A stretch of DNA of 64,000 bases from Lutraria lutraria (lineage: Eukaryota > Mollusca > Bivalvia > Venerida > Mactridae), in NCBI GenBank assembly GCA_964023205.1, contig OZ026843.1, positions 7,115,029 to 7,179,028 on the forward strand, read 5' to 3'. Below the pieces are notes generated by a model. That model ran no database searches, was not told the DNA's origin, and worked only from the letters and a program-made list of their open reading frames with translations. Below are positions 12,861 to 25,200 of the stretch, piece by piece. The position numbers and the translations under genes are program-made. Each line of letters starts with the position of its first letter. Within the stretch, counting starts at the first letter, position 1.

Positions 12861-15272
12861 GACTTTGGTGTATTGAAAGTGTGAACAAACATTCATGTTA
12901 TTGAAATGAATTCATTTTAGTGATAATTAATCCCATCACCAACAGAACATTGGGTTTGGACGCATCTATAAAGTGTTACAGATATATTTATTCTTTCCAA
13001 TTGTAGGTTCATTGACTGAATTGTGTGTTCATTTCAAGGTTTTTATTTCTTTGTGTAGTAAAATCAAAAGATCATACTGTGAAGCAGAACAGAACAGATA
13101 CTTTATTACATGACTTCAGCAATAGCTCATCATTTACTTATAGAAATATATGGAAAATTAGCATACCACTTTTAACAGACTAGCCTGTCTTAGTATTACA
13201 GAATTACAGTCTACTTTTTCATCATGACCCTTGTAAGCTTAATTACATTCTCATGTAAGTTGCTTGATGTAGTTATTTAAGATGTTAAATAGTTGAGTTG
13301 TTTTAAAAGCATGAAATACTCTCTCATTTTTTATATGATTAAATTAATTGAAATATGTTCATGTATTTATTTCATATGTTTATCTATTTATTAAAGTTTA
13401 TAGATGTTTGTATGTGTTTGTATTTTGTATACCTGAATTCTAAGGGAAACATATTGGATATGCTCCAGATAAATTAAAATCACTTGAAGTTCCAGATTTT
13501 AATTCATATTTTAAAATGATAGTAGTGCGTGAACTCAATTATATAAAAATGCACTTATTATCATTGTATCTTTGCCATATTCATTTCATTATCTTGGTTG
13601 GGTATAATGATATGATTTGTCTGAGCTTATCCAAATTGTTTCTTCATGATACTGTAAGTTTAAAACAATGAGTAAATCTTCCTTACATCATAGTACAAAT
13701 TTACTTGGTTTAGGTTCAGAACATGAACACTAAAATGTATCGGAAACACTACTCATATTCTTGATCAAACATATACCAAAATCTACATTTATATTGGATG
13801 ATATGATGGATTGAAAAGATCTGTTCCGAATGTTATAAAACTTGAGAATTATCATAATATCATCATTGCTTGGGCATAAGAAATTAAAATTGTAATTTGA
13901 GCTTAAAGATTGATCTGAAGTCTTATAACCTAGCTGGAGCCCAGTGTGGGCTCAGTTTCACAATGTTAAACTATAAAAGCAAGTATGAATATACAAGAAA
14001 ATTTATTTATTCTGTGACTCACTGTCCTATACAAACAAAGACTTGCACTATATGATTTTACACCAATTTCTCATAAGGTGGTCACAAATTCTGGAATTTA
14101 GTGAAAATCATTGAAGGGAAAATTAAGGATAATTCTGATTTTTTAGATGGGGAACATTACAAGTAGATAACAGGGAAATAACGGGCTACAGGTGTTTTCT
14201 CTTTTCATGATTACGTGAACAACTTTTCAATATTGAAGAATATCAGTATTTTTTAGGCTGTCCTTATATATTTTAAACTTGTTATGCAGGAGTATTGTCG
14301 CAATAATGTATATAAGCAGCAATGTTAACATAGACAGAAAAGGCTAAATGGAAGACCACAAAAGCTCAACCTAAACCTTTAGTTTTCACATTTTTATACA
14401 GACTTGTTCACATAATTATGAGTTTAACAAAAACATATACTATAGCAACTGATAATAAAATGAAATTTTACATTGATTGTTACTATCGGTAATTTCAGTT
14501 CATACAAATTTTGTACTCTCAAAGAATTAATTCCCCACAAATGTCACTAGTATTGATAACATTTTTATTCAGCAATATTTCGTATCCCTATTATGTTCAA
14601 TGGGGTTCACCGGTTCAGTCTCCAAACTCAAATCTTATTTCTTGTCTTTTTATATTTTTAAGTTGAATATGTTCAGACAATATTATTTTTAGTCCAACAG
14701 CATACTTAATCGAATTTATAGTTAAACATCAATCAGCTCTATCTTTTCCACCATAATACTTTGAGAATTGAACCGAGATTTGAGCTTATAGTCCGAGCTC
14801 TAGATTTATTGCCCAGGAGACAGAAAGTTACTTAATAAAACAACATAAAATAAAAACATAAAAAACACATTTTATTTGTGTCGTGGTGATGGAGACTGGA
14901 GAAGCTTGTAGCTTTAAAAAATATAACAGACAATGAGTTGTCGTAATATGGCTTTTATTGTAGAAAGCCGTAACATTATTCTATAAGTTTATTGACCCTT
15001 GTATTTGTTTCACAATCCATTGTACCATATGTGGGACATAATCCTCTACTTCCTGTGTATCAAAGTCAGTAAAGCAAATACTGACATTATCATGACACAT
15101 GAATGAAAATAATTACAATAATATAACCATTCGAATATTCCACCAAAAATATTTTTGATTAAAAAATTGTGTTTTTGAAAAATAAGAGTAATTTTGCACA
15201 CAAAAAAATGGTTTCATTGATAAAAATCATTTTAATGACAAATGAGAAGTTATTTGATAGAAATTTTCAGTA
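12861..15272. other. Intergenic AT-rich stretch
   Basis: I see no gene. At about 13083-13115 the reverse strand reads AATAAAGTATCTGTTCTG followed by further TTCTG-type units, which resembles the tail of a non-LTR retrotransposon; the rest of that element is not recognisable. The remainder appears to be unique, non-coding sequence. Confidence 0.4.
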
Positions 15273-15274
15273 TA

Positions 15275-15593
15275 CAGTAAAACCTCTCCAAAGCGGCCCT
15301 CTGTAAAACAACAACCTCTCTATAACAACATAAAAATTTCCCTAAGTTGATATTTACTGTAAATTTAATCTCTGTAGAGCAACAACCTCTATAACAACAC
15401 CTTCAAAATTTCCCTAAGTTGATATTTACTGTAAATTTAACCTCTGTAGAGCAACAACCTCTCTATAACAACACCTTCAAAATTTCCCTAAGTTGATATT
15501 TACTGTAAATTTAACCTCTGTAGAGCATCAAACTCTAAACAACGGCCAATATTTGCAGCTCTCATAGGGTGCTGCTCTTCAGAGGTTGTACTG
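15275..15593. mobile_element. Pogo-like MITE with internal tandem repeats
   Basis: The left terminus CAGTAAAACCTCTCCAAAG pairs with the reversed right terminus CAGTACAACCTCTGAAGAG. Both sides are flanked by TA (15273-15274 and 15594-15595), the target duplication expected for Tc1/mariner-pogo elements. The interior (about 15308-15535) is about three tandem copies of a 72-74-bp unit that itself contains the terminus-like phrase AACCTCT. No coding capacity. Confidence 0.85.
15308..15535. repeat. Tandem repeat, ~73-bp unit, inside the MITE
   Basis: Three successive copies of a unit carrying 'acaacctctctataacaac', 'ttccctaagttgatattt' and 'ctctgtagagca'. The copies differ by a few substitutions and one two-base deletion. 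Subterminal repeats of this kind often come from replication slippage within MITEs. Confidence 0.9.
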
Positions 15594-16264
15594 TAGTCAG
15601 TAATTCAAAATGACAAAGGTTGTGAGGCTTTATTAATTTTGCAATATCAGTACTAAGTTAGGTGGCAAACATTAACATTAATAATTTGTTTGTTCTTTAT
15701 TCCATCATTTTGTTTATAAGTATGTTATGTTGACAAAAATAATACGAATGACTACACAATATACACATTGCTAATACTGATTAATCACAGTCCATATCCA
15801 CAATACAACTTAGGTGAAAAATTATATAAGAATGTTGAAATTAGCTTTTTGCCATTATTTACTATAACATTGTAAGATTTTTCTTATTATTCGTCTAAGA
15901 GTGAACATTAATCTTAGAAAAATACTGCAATCTACCATTCATTATTACCAAAACTAAGTGAGTAATGCACTTATCAATGTTTCCCCCCATAGGGGAGGGG
16001 GATTATATAGGGGAATTAGACATTTGAGGAAATTGGCTGTCAAATTCCCCTCCCATGTGCATACAGTCCTGTCTAATTCCTTGGGGTGTGGATGTTTTTG
16101 ATGTCAAATATCCCAAATGGTAGATTTTCATTATAATGAAAATCTGGAAAAATCATTTTAATATACATTAAATGTGCCAATCTAAAGTATCACTGACAGA
16201 TTGTGTGGGTTCCAAGGGAGGGCAAAAATGTAAAGGAAAACATAAACAGGATATGCATACACAA

Positions 16265-17755
16265 AGATATAGTGTTGATTATCTTTATTATTGCAAAAAT
16301 TTCCAAACATTTCAATAAATTAAGTCATTCAAGGTCTTCTTCTAAATCTACCATAGAGGGACACATGTACTGGTGCTGAAAAAAATAAAAGAAATGTTGA
16401 TATCATGTATTTTAATAACAAAGATTGTCTAAACTACAAATATTAAACAAGATGACATTGATCTATTTGCTGAGTACCTATTCAGCCCTGCACAATCTAT
16501 AATTCATATACTATTTTAAAGCTGTATGTCTTCTGTTTTTTTTTTAATATTTTGATACATATGAGTATCATAATGAGTCAAGTGATCCCCATAGCAGGGT
16601 CAGTTTTGACTCCAGGGTCATATTTTGACTGAACAGTTTGAATACATGTCATATATCTGACTTTATGCATTCTTTGTTGGAAGATTTTCATATGTACAAT
16701 CATGTACATAACTCTATTGAAAAGTATCATTCACCTGAATTACTTAAAACTTTACTTTTCTATAATAACTGTATTTTATGTTTTGAGTTTTATGCCCATT
16801 TCAAAGATATTTCAATCATTATGGTCCTTCTATACTGCATTAGACCCTGTAATCAATAACCAGTACCTGTAACTAATCTAAAAAAATTGGTGCCTTAATC
16901 ATTTTTGCCATTTTACTCACTTTCTACCATACATGATATATCAAGGATTTTTTTGCAAATGATACATGCAGAGCTACATATTAAATGACTACTTCTGCAT
17001 ACAGCCCCTAAATTACAATAATGTAGGGCAAGGAGTCAGAAAACATGAATTACAAAGTGTGACTGTAACAAATGCAGGTTTCTACCTGGATCTGGTATTG
17101 TGTCTTACTCTTGCTGCTCTTGCTCCTGCTCTTGTCACTGATTACTCAGTGTCTTTGTAGCCTACAAAATATATCAAACAATAAACATATTGAAAATAGT
17201 CATTTTTTCAGTATTCACTTGTGTGCAGCATTTTATTTTAATACAGATTTCACTTCTCCATTGACTTTTTTTCTGCAATCAATTGACACAGGTGTAGGAG
17301 TGTGTGTTGGTGTTCGTGAACTTTGCTTGGTTGACTTTGGGATTTAAGCTGTTTCAACAATATTTCTTTTGACGATACTTTTGGGAAGGTTTAATATCTC
17401 TAAAGGTAGTATGTCTTCCCTTAATCATTTATAGACAGTGGGGCTTTGAGAAACATTCACAATATATCATAAACAGTATTAAGAAACTAAAACTGCTCTA
17501 AAAGGGCCATTACTAAGAAATCAGTGTCACAGATTTCAAACACAAGTATAGTAAAATAGCTGTATTATAGAATTATGATGAATGAAAAGTAGTGTTCTGC
17601 CAAAGTAATGATTTTTTTAGATTTTCAGTGGTTACTCATTATAAAGTGCTTTAGAAATATTTTTTATACCTTCTCCTTTGCATGGACATAGGTCTTCACT
17701 CCTCTTCATCTCTTTAACCTGAGCATGCACATGTATGATCTAGCCAGATGTTTAC
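16265..17755 (-). ncRNA. Possible spliced, polyadenylated antisense-side transcript
   Basis: On the minus strand three exon-like blocks have good splice signals. 17755-17670 follows TTTTTTCTAG and precedes GTATAA. 17161-17086 follows ATATTTTGTAG and precedes GTAGAA. The last block starts at 16375 after a TTTTTTTCAG tract and is followed by AATAAA at 16289-16284. No frame stays open across all three. The best short frame would begin in the first block (M-K-R-S-E-D-L-C...) and stop within about 20-30 codons, depending on splicing. The direction is divergent from CCDC12 (start 19214), so a promoter-associated long non-coding RNA is a reasonable guess. It could also be the 3' end of a short coding gene. 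Confidence 0.3.
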
Positions 17756-17960
17756 CTAGAAAAAATGAATATCACTCTGTAACTGACTGTCTAGGGAAGA
17801 ACAGTTATAACAAAAACGTATACAAACAGTAGTAATACTTGCTATTTCAAGGGCTATAGATATAGACATCCAAGATAGAAAGAGTTTATATTAAAACATT
17901 TGACCTGCGCATTTATTGCAGAAACTCTTACGTGATTTTGGAGAAATTTTAGTGCAAGAT

Positions 17961-17984
17961 AGGCGTAAGTGTGTACTTACGCCT
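17961..17984. other. Short perfect hairpin
   Basis: AGGCGTAAGT and its exact complement ACTTACGCCT are separated by four bases (GTGT). No function is evident. Confidence 0.7.
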
Positions 17985-18019
17985 CTGTTGCATAAAAATT
18001 CTGATGCAATATGGAAGTA

Positions 18020-18295
18020 CAGTAAAACTTTGATTATTTGAACGCTGATTATCCAAATACCTGGTATTATCTCTATTATAAAATTTATTGTCCCGATTAC
18101 GTCTCTATATATTTCAACTACAACAAACCCTGGCTATACAAATCGGATTTTACGAATACCTGGTGTTATCCAAATACATTATTACAGTCTTTGAATTAGT
18201 GTACATTTAAAAAAGTCCTTTATGACCAAAAAATGTGGTTATGCCCTTATTGCGTTGGACCCTCAAATGGGTGTTACTTTTGAGAGGTTGCACTG
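18020..18295. mobile_element. Pogo-like MITE, third copy (diverged)
   Basis: The left terminus CAGTAAAACTTTGATTATTTG and the reversed right terminus CAGTGCAACCTCTCAAAAG are flanked by TA on both sides. The interior repeats phrases such as 'aatacctggtattatc', seen twice with small changes. No coding capacity. The DNA to its right (18265-18785) is the second copy of the long repeat also seen at 11820-12395. Confidence 0.75.
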
Positions 18296-18785
18296 TATGT
18301 TTGTAATATATCCTGTGATAAAAGCTTATTTATTGCTGCATATTTTATGAATTTCATAAAGACACACTATTCAAGTTTATGCTGAATGTCATAACATAAA
18401 GGTGTCATTAATTTGTAGGCTGCACTTATGTCCTTCTGAATTTAAGTTTTGTTACTATTCAAATATGTTGTTGATTGTGGATATGGGAGGCCACATGGAA
18501 CAGGTCACTTTATTTTATTAATGTTTATTTTTTGTGTTCAATCAGTGTGGATGTGATATTTACTGGTCATTAGAACTTGCCCATACAACAAATTTATGTA
18601 TTTTATTTCTTTGAAACACTAATTGATGTTTCAGATCAAGCAATTGTTTGACAGCATACTTAATTAGATTAAGTTTAAAGTCTTTTTGGTTAGATTGAAA
18701 TCTCATTAATAAATACATATGTCAAAAAGGCTTAACTAAGTGCTATTTTTAAATAAAATAGTGCTTTCATTTGAAATACTAGCTG
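18265..18785. repeat. Diverged long repeat, copy 2 of 2
   Basis: This copy is collinear with 11820-12395 and in the same orientation. It begins at the right end of a pogo-like MITE, as the other copy does. Confidence 0.7.
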
Positions 18786-18856
18786 AAGAAAATTCAAGTA
18801 CTTTTTTTTCTCTCACACAGTAATTTTCCTTCCATATTTGTTTAGGCTACTGTGTA

Positions 18857-18891
18857 GTACCAGGGATGTAATATAGCATCCCTGGTAGTAC
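18857..18891. other. Hairpin with 12-bp stem
   Basis: GTACCAGGGATG and CATCCCTGGTA-GTAC flank an 8-nt loop; the pairing is almost perfect. It sits about 320 bp upstream of CCDC12. Function unknown. Confidence 0.6.
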
Positions 18892-19213
18892 ATAGTGTAA
18901 ACACATGTGTGGAGGATTTTTGTAAAATGTGAATATTGAGGACTGTGTATTAACAAAATACAACTACCTGGTCGAACTAGAATTTAAAAAAATAATATAC
19001 AGCACATATGGAAGGCCGGTGCACCATGAGAAATGCCAATTGCGAAATGTCATTTGCAATTTATGAAATACACCCGACACCTTTTTTCTATACAGAAGGC
19101 GGAGTTACGAATTTAACGGAATCTACCTCTACTGGTGACCTCGCTCTGCTAGTGTCTATTTAGCGACTGCCAGCAATTATCACGCAAACGTACAATTCAC
19201 GCTCACCTAAAGC

Positions 19214-22200
19214 ATGGCGGCAGTTGGAACATTGGAAAATGAAGCGCTAAAGCGGAAGGAAAGACTGCGTAATCTACGCAATAAACAGAGTAATGAGGGT
19301 GGCACAAATAATGAATCAGAGGAGGGGAAAGAGAAACTGCCAAAGTTGGTTTCATTTTAAGTCTTTTTATGCGCCATCAGCGTGAATGTTTACCTGCCCT
19401 AAATAAGTTTGTTCGGAGTGCTACCTACTCATGAAAGTCCTAGATTAAGAAAATTAATTATTGGGGGTTATAGAAGGGAAAAAATCCTACCTACTTACCC
19501 AGTGCTAAAATTCTAGGTCGGAGCACTTTATTTTCTGATTTTGTCTTAAATGTGAATGTAAGTTGTAACGGGTGTCAGAAATTTCGACCCTTCATTTTGA
19601 TCTGTAAGAAAACTTGACCCAAAAAAATTCTAAGACATCTCGACCCTCAGCACTATTAATACAGCTTTCTGGTTGGCTGATTTTCGTGAACAAATTCGGA
19701 AGGACCATCCTCTCAGCCGTACAAAGATCTGCATATTTATTAGTTCTGGGTCCCATAACTAAATTGGTCTTTTTTATTTCGTCTTGTTGACCATTTTAGT
19801 TATGGAATTGTCCTCTTACAAAGTCAACAGCTTAAGACGCTTGTTCATGCGTCTATTGAATCAGATCAATTTACATGCTTTCCGGAATGCTACGGACTTA
19901 ATCCAAAGCATTTATGAGGAAAATTTTGAAATTATGGGTAGTATGAAACATCGGCTAAATATTTGATAACTTTCGTCTATTGAAGGTATATTTTTGGTCA
20001 TATTGATAGATTATACTATATTTCATCGAATTGTACACAAGTTTTCCGGAAATTTGTGCGTTAAATAGGAAAACGAACGCGACTTAGATTGAGTCGTTTA
20101 CCTGTTAGCTTTTAAAGAACAAGTGGCTTTGACGATGAACTGCAATGCAAACGTATCATCGTCAAAGCACCTTCGACTACATATCAGGGGTGTGATTTTT
20201 CCGCGGATCGGCGGATTTCCGCGGTTTTGGTCATCCTAGAGACCATTTTTGCGAATCGCATAAATCCGAGGAGAAATTTGGAGGGGGGGGGGTAGACCGA
20301 AAATCCGAGCAATAGTTGAATCCGTCAGTTACGGTCGCGATCCGAACTTTAAACCCGACTTTCTGATCTCATGTAACGTGAGCGCTCATTGGTCGACTGA
20401 AATGCTTTTGTCCAATCAACTGCATCGCGTCATTTGACTTTATTGCAAATGGCTGACTAAAATTTTTACCTTTGCTTGTGAACTTGTTTTTCTAAAATAT
20501 GGCGAGAATTCTCGATCGGGCTGCTGATTCTGCGGAAATTGCAAAAATTGACGTGTCAAGCAAGAACAAATTCAGGTGGGAATGGCTTGAATTATCCGTG
20601 AACAACCAGGTGTTATCTTCGTGTATAAGGAAAGTTGACATTGACGGTAAAGTGAAATGTTTAGTATGTGACAAGTTCGTTAACTACCATTCAAGAGGGA
20701 AAATAGCAATCGTTGACCATTGTCGAACCACGGATCATCAAAAACGGTCGAATACTGTCAACGAAAACTCCAAACTTCCACAGTCCATGACTGGTCCAAC
20801 TGGTAAAGCTACTGATGGTACTTACGGTCTACACCCAATGTTCAAGAATATTGCCAGTAAGCCTGTACAACCAAAACCATCTATTTCATTGGAGGACCGC
20901 ACATCAAATGCACAGGTTTGATATTTTCATTAATCTGTCAGGCAAGGGAAAGGGGGGGTTCTATGAACACTTGTCAATTTGACAACTTATGAGTCATAGA
21001 ATCCATTCCCACCTTTTTCCTCATTTTGTTTTGCTCTTCTTTCATGACCTTTAGATACTTTTGAAAGCACTTATAACAAATTCATTGTGCTTTTATGGTA
21101 TAACTGCTGTAAGTTGACTGGCAGATTCTTGCTAGCATTTCATGAAGAATAGTTTTAAATGATGTAAAGAATAAAATAGTACATTCATTATTGGCAAGTT
21201 AATATTTTTTAAAAAACCAAGTTTAATGGGTAGATGGATCTGTAATTTCCAGTACCCAGTGTTTAGAATGACTAGTACCACGAGAACATTCAACAGACAG
21301 CACAAATGCCGATACTTAACTAGTAACCTTGATCAGTTTTCTATATGCATAATTTGTATTTCCAGGCTTTGATTCTGGCCACCATCGCAGAGCACAACCT
21401 ACCCTTCACTCTGGCGCCCGTCCTGATTGAACTGGCCAAAGAACTCGGAAAAGACCCCAAAGTCCTGCAAAACCTTTCAATGGACCGGACATCTGCCTCC
21501 TACAAAATAGTGTATGGATTAGGCCAAACTCTCCAAGTTCAAACTGTCCAAAAGATGCGATCCACCCCTTTCTCCTTGAATTTGGATGAGGCAACTAATC
21601 AAAGCAATAAGCATGTCTTGACTGTACTTGTGAATTACTTTGACACTGACAGTCAGAAAGTTATTTTAGAACATTTGGCATCCATTGAATTAGTGAGAGT
21701 TGACACGTCTTCCATTTTTGATGCTGTATGTGACCTTATTGAAGGAAATGAAATTCCATGGGAAAATCTGGTCTCAATGTTAATGGACTCATGTGCAGTG
21801 ATGAGAGGATGTAAAAATGGTCTTGAAAAGCGTATCCGGGAAGAGAAGGCCAGCCACCTTCTTGACATAGATGGGGATGTGTGTCACCATATTCACAATG
21901 GCACCAAAAAGTTCTGTGCGCCATTTGAATCTTGGGTTGAAAATCTTTTGAAAAACCTGCATACAGACCATAAATATTGCAATGATCTACGTGAAATTCT
22001 CTCTGAGATTTGCTCAATCATCGGAATTCCATTCACAGTTCCAGAGCGGTTTCTGAGCCATAGGTGGCTGTCTGTGTTTGATGTCAGTGTGAGTACCTTG
22101 CGTCTGTGGGATGCCTATCGTGTGTTCTACTATGCATTCATTCCAAAGTCTTCAAAATCAGATTACTGGCCCGAAGTCCAAAGAATCATGAAGAAGAGGG

Positions 22201-25200
22201 GAGTCACTAGACCTGGAATTGAACGTTTGAAAGAAATACATGCTTGTTTAAGCAAGAAGAAGATGACTCAGGATGGCAAGGCCAGGAAGATGGCTATTGT
22301 GGAAAAGGTATGAACATCTATTTATCTAAGCCATGTTATTGCATGTAGCTGTGGCGGAAAGGCTTATTTTCTATACTCAACTACATGTTAATATACATAT
22401 TCTTATAGATATTACACTACATACATACAATTAAAAATTTAAAAAAATATTAAAATCAAGTCTAAGTTTTACAAGTATCCAGAATGGCATGACAGGTTCA
22501 ATTTGTTATCTCAAAATAATAAGATTATCTTATACATGAACGAAATGATAATTAATAGCTTGCTTTGTTCATAGGTTATGTTCCAAGAGCAGAAGACACT
22601 ACTGATCCTTCATTTCTATACAGCTGTTCTTCCAATGATGAAAGACTATGTCAAACTTTTCCAGTCGAAAGAGCCCATGGTTCATCTTCTTAATGACAAA
22701 CAGACAGAGGTTTTTGTTACTCTTCTTTCCTGTTATGTCAAACAGGAGTATTTAATTGGTACGTATTTCAAACTGTTGTCATATTTGTTAAGATGTATTA
22801 ACACCAGATTATACCAGTATACAAAATATGTTGATATCTTTTCTAAATAAATAAAACTGACATTAAGCACTTTGCACTTGCTGTTCTAAGGTTTAAAACC
22901 ATAATCATCTGAAATAATTTTAAACATTTTTTCTATACAAATATTAAGAACATGCATGTTTTTTATTTTCAGGAAAACAAGGCCGTCAGCTGGTGGAAAT
23001 GAACATTAGTACAGATGAAGCTCAGTTCCTTACTCGGGACAGCATGTTCCTTGGGAAGAGAGTAGATGACATGGTGAAGAGCTCTAGGAAGGATGATGTT
23101 GTCATTGCAGACTTCAAGAAAGCAGCCGCAACAGCTTATAAGCAGACAGGTATTCAATATAATTTATTTTATAGTGTTCGACCATTATGTGAATATCATA
23201 TTTTAATCTGATTTATTTGACAAGTACACTAGATACAATGTAAAATAATAATGAAGGACGTTAGTTTATCCAGATTGTGTCTTTACCAAGGCTGATCGTG
23301 TACAAAAGTAAATTTTATATTTGCAGGTGCTTACCTCCAACAGAAACTTCCACTCAACAATAATACCCTGAGACGTATTTCTGCCCTGGACCCAGTGGTT
23401 GTTGGTAATAGTTCTGCTATGAAAGCCATGAAGAAACTACGTGACTGTATTCCATGTGGCCATACACCGGAAGAAACAGATCAATATGACCTTGAAGTGC
23501 ATAGGTAATGTTCCATCCTTAGGTTAATATTGTTAGAATAGAAAGTATATGGGTATGGAACATAGTTTTAAAATGAATTTACTTAAATTAAATCTTTCAA
23601 AATAATGATGACCCTTGTTAACCCCATATTGCCTGGACATAATAGCCAATACCAGGCAACTTAACTTCTATGATCCAACATCACTAATAATATTTTGTCC
23701 ATTTTCATTTTAAACCAATGTACATCTTTATTTTCTTATTGTTTAGATTCCATGTAGAGAAGGATCTTCCAAACAAGGATCTGCGACTGGACCAGTGGTG
23801 GGGTCAAATCCACAAGACTGGCAAGTACCCAGCGCTGAGTAAGCTGGCCCTTGCTGCTGCTACCATCTTTCATGGACCTCTGGTTGAAGCCTCGTTCAAC
23901 ACGATGGGAGACATAGTAGACAAGAGATCTACAAGTATGGTCATTCAGACATACTCATCATTCCAAACTGTTAAGTATTTTCTCAAGGCCAGGGACTTAA
24001 CTGCAGCAAAAATGTTCACTCGCAAAGATGTTTTGTTTAGTCCAGTGAATGGGACACTGTGTTTGTACATGAGGACAGCAAGCATAAAGTACAGGACCAT
24101 GCTAAAAGAACGAAATAGGGAAAATGAAGCAAAAACTATGGTAGTGTGCCTTCCAACAGCTCCTAAGTCCTTAAATAAATCCCAGACGTTGGTGAAGCAG
24201 AGGGAAGAGGCAAGACATGCTTACGACGGCCACCTTCAGAAAGAGAAGAAGCATGCCCGTCAGAGAATGTTAGAGGACCTGGCTGCAAAGAAGAAGAGGA
24301 TGATGTGATCTGTGATATTGTGATATTAGATGGACAGAGACAGATATTGATTATTGTCTGTGATTCAAAAAAGTATCTTGAACAATAAGTAATTTTCAGA
24401 TTTGCTAGTGAAAATGAATTATTGTGATTGATGTTGATAAACTTGTCAAAAGATATGCATAATATAATATTTAATTATTGTAGTAAAATTATTATCTTTA
24501 TTTATAATTATTGTGATTGATGTTGATAAACTAGTCAAAAGATGTGCATAATATAATATATAATTATTGTAGTAAAATTATTATCTTAAGGCCAGTCTTA
24601 GGTGACCCTACTCAGAAAATTTTCAGTGGGTAGGTAAATGGGAATTATTTTAAGTTAATTTTTATTTTGAACCTAAAATACATATCAGAATGCTATTTTT
24701 TTTTTTTTATTAAAAACAATTTTTTACACAAGAGGTCAAAAAAGTTAGGTAGGGTCTTTTTGGTGAGTAGGTATATTTTTTAAGGATGGCCTTGGGTGTT
24801 CTTACAAAAAGTGATTGGTAGTTACATGTATATTATCTAGTCGAAATAGGTACCTGTTACACATGTATAATTTGTTTCATGTAATGTGTTTTATTGTTTT
24901 CTTCATCACAATAAGACCAGAGACAGATGTTGATATTCTCTAGTCAATTGATACTTTGATTTGTGTTGATTGTAATTGTTGCTTAATGTTTTTACATGAA
25001 ATAAATCTAAATTAAGAGATGATTATTTTTATTTTATTTTTGTATAAACATATATGTTTTAAACTCTTTAAACCAGAAAGTGGAAGTAAGTTTGTAGCTT
25101 ATTGAACCCTGCAAAACTGCAAGGATAAGTGTTTTCTCTGTGATTAAAATGCTAAATTTCTGGAGCTTTCTGGACCCCTGGCCAAGGCTTTGCCCTGGAC

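Noticed and set aside
24600..24790. Inverted repeat of GGGTAGGT-type motifs near the end of the transposon
   Set aside because: The arms match only in scattered short pieces, not enough to call an element.
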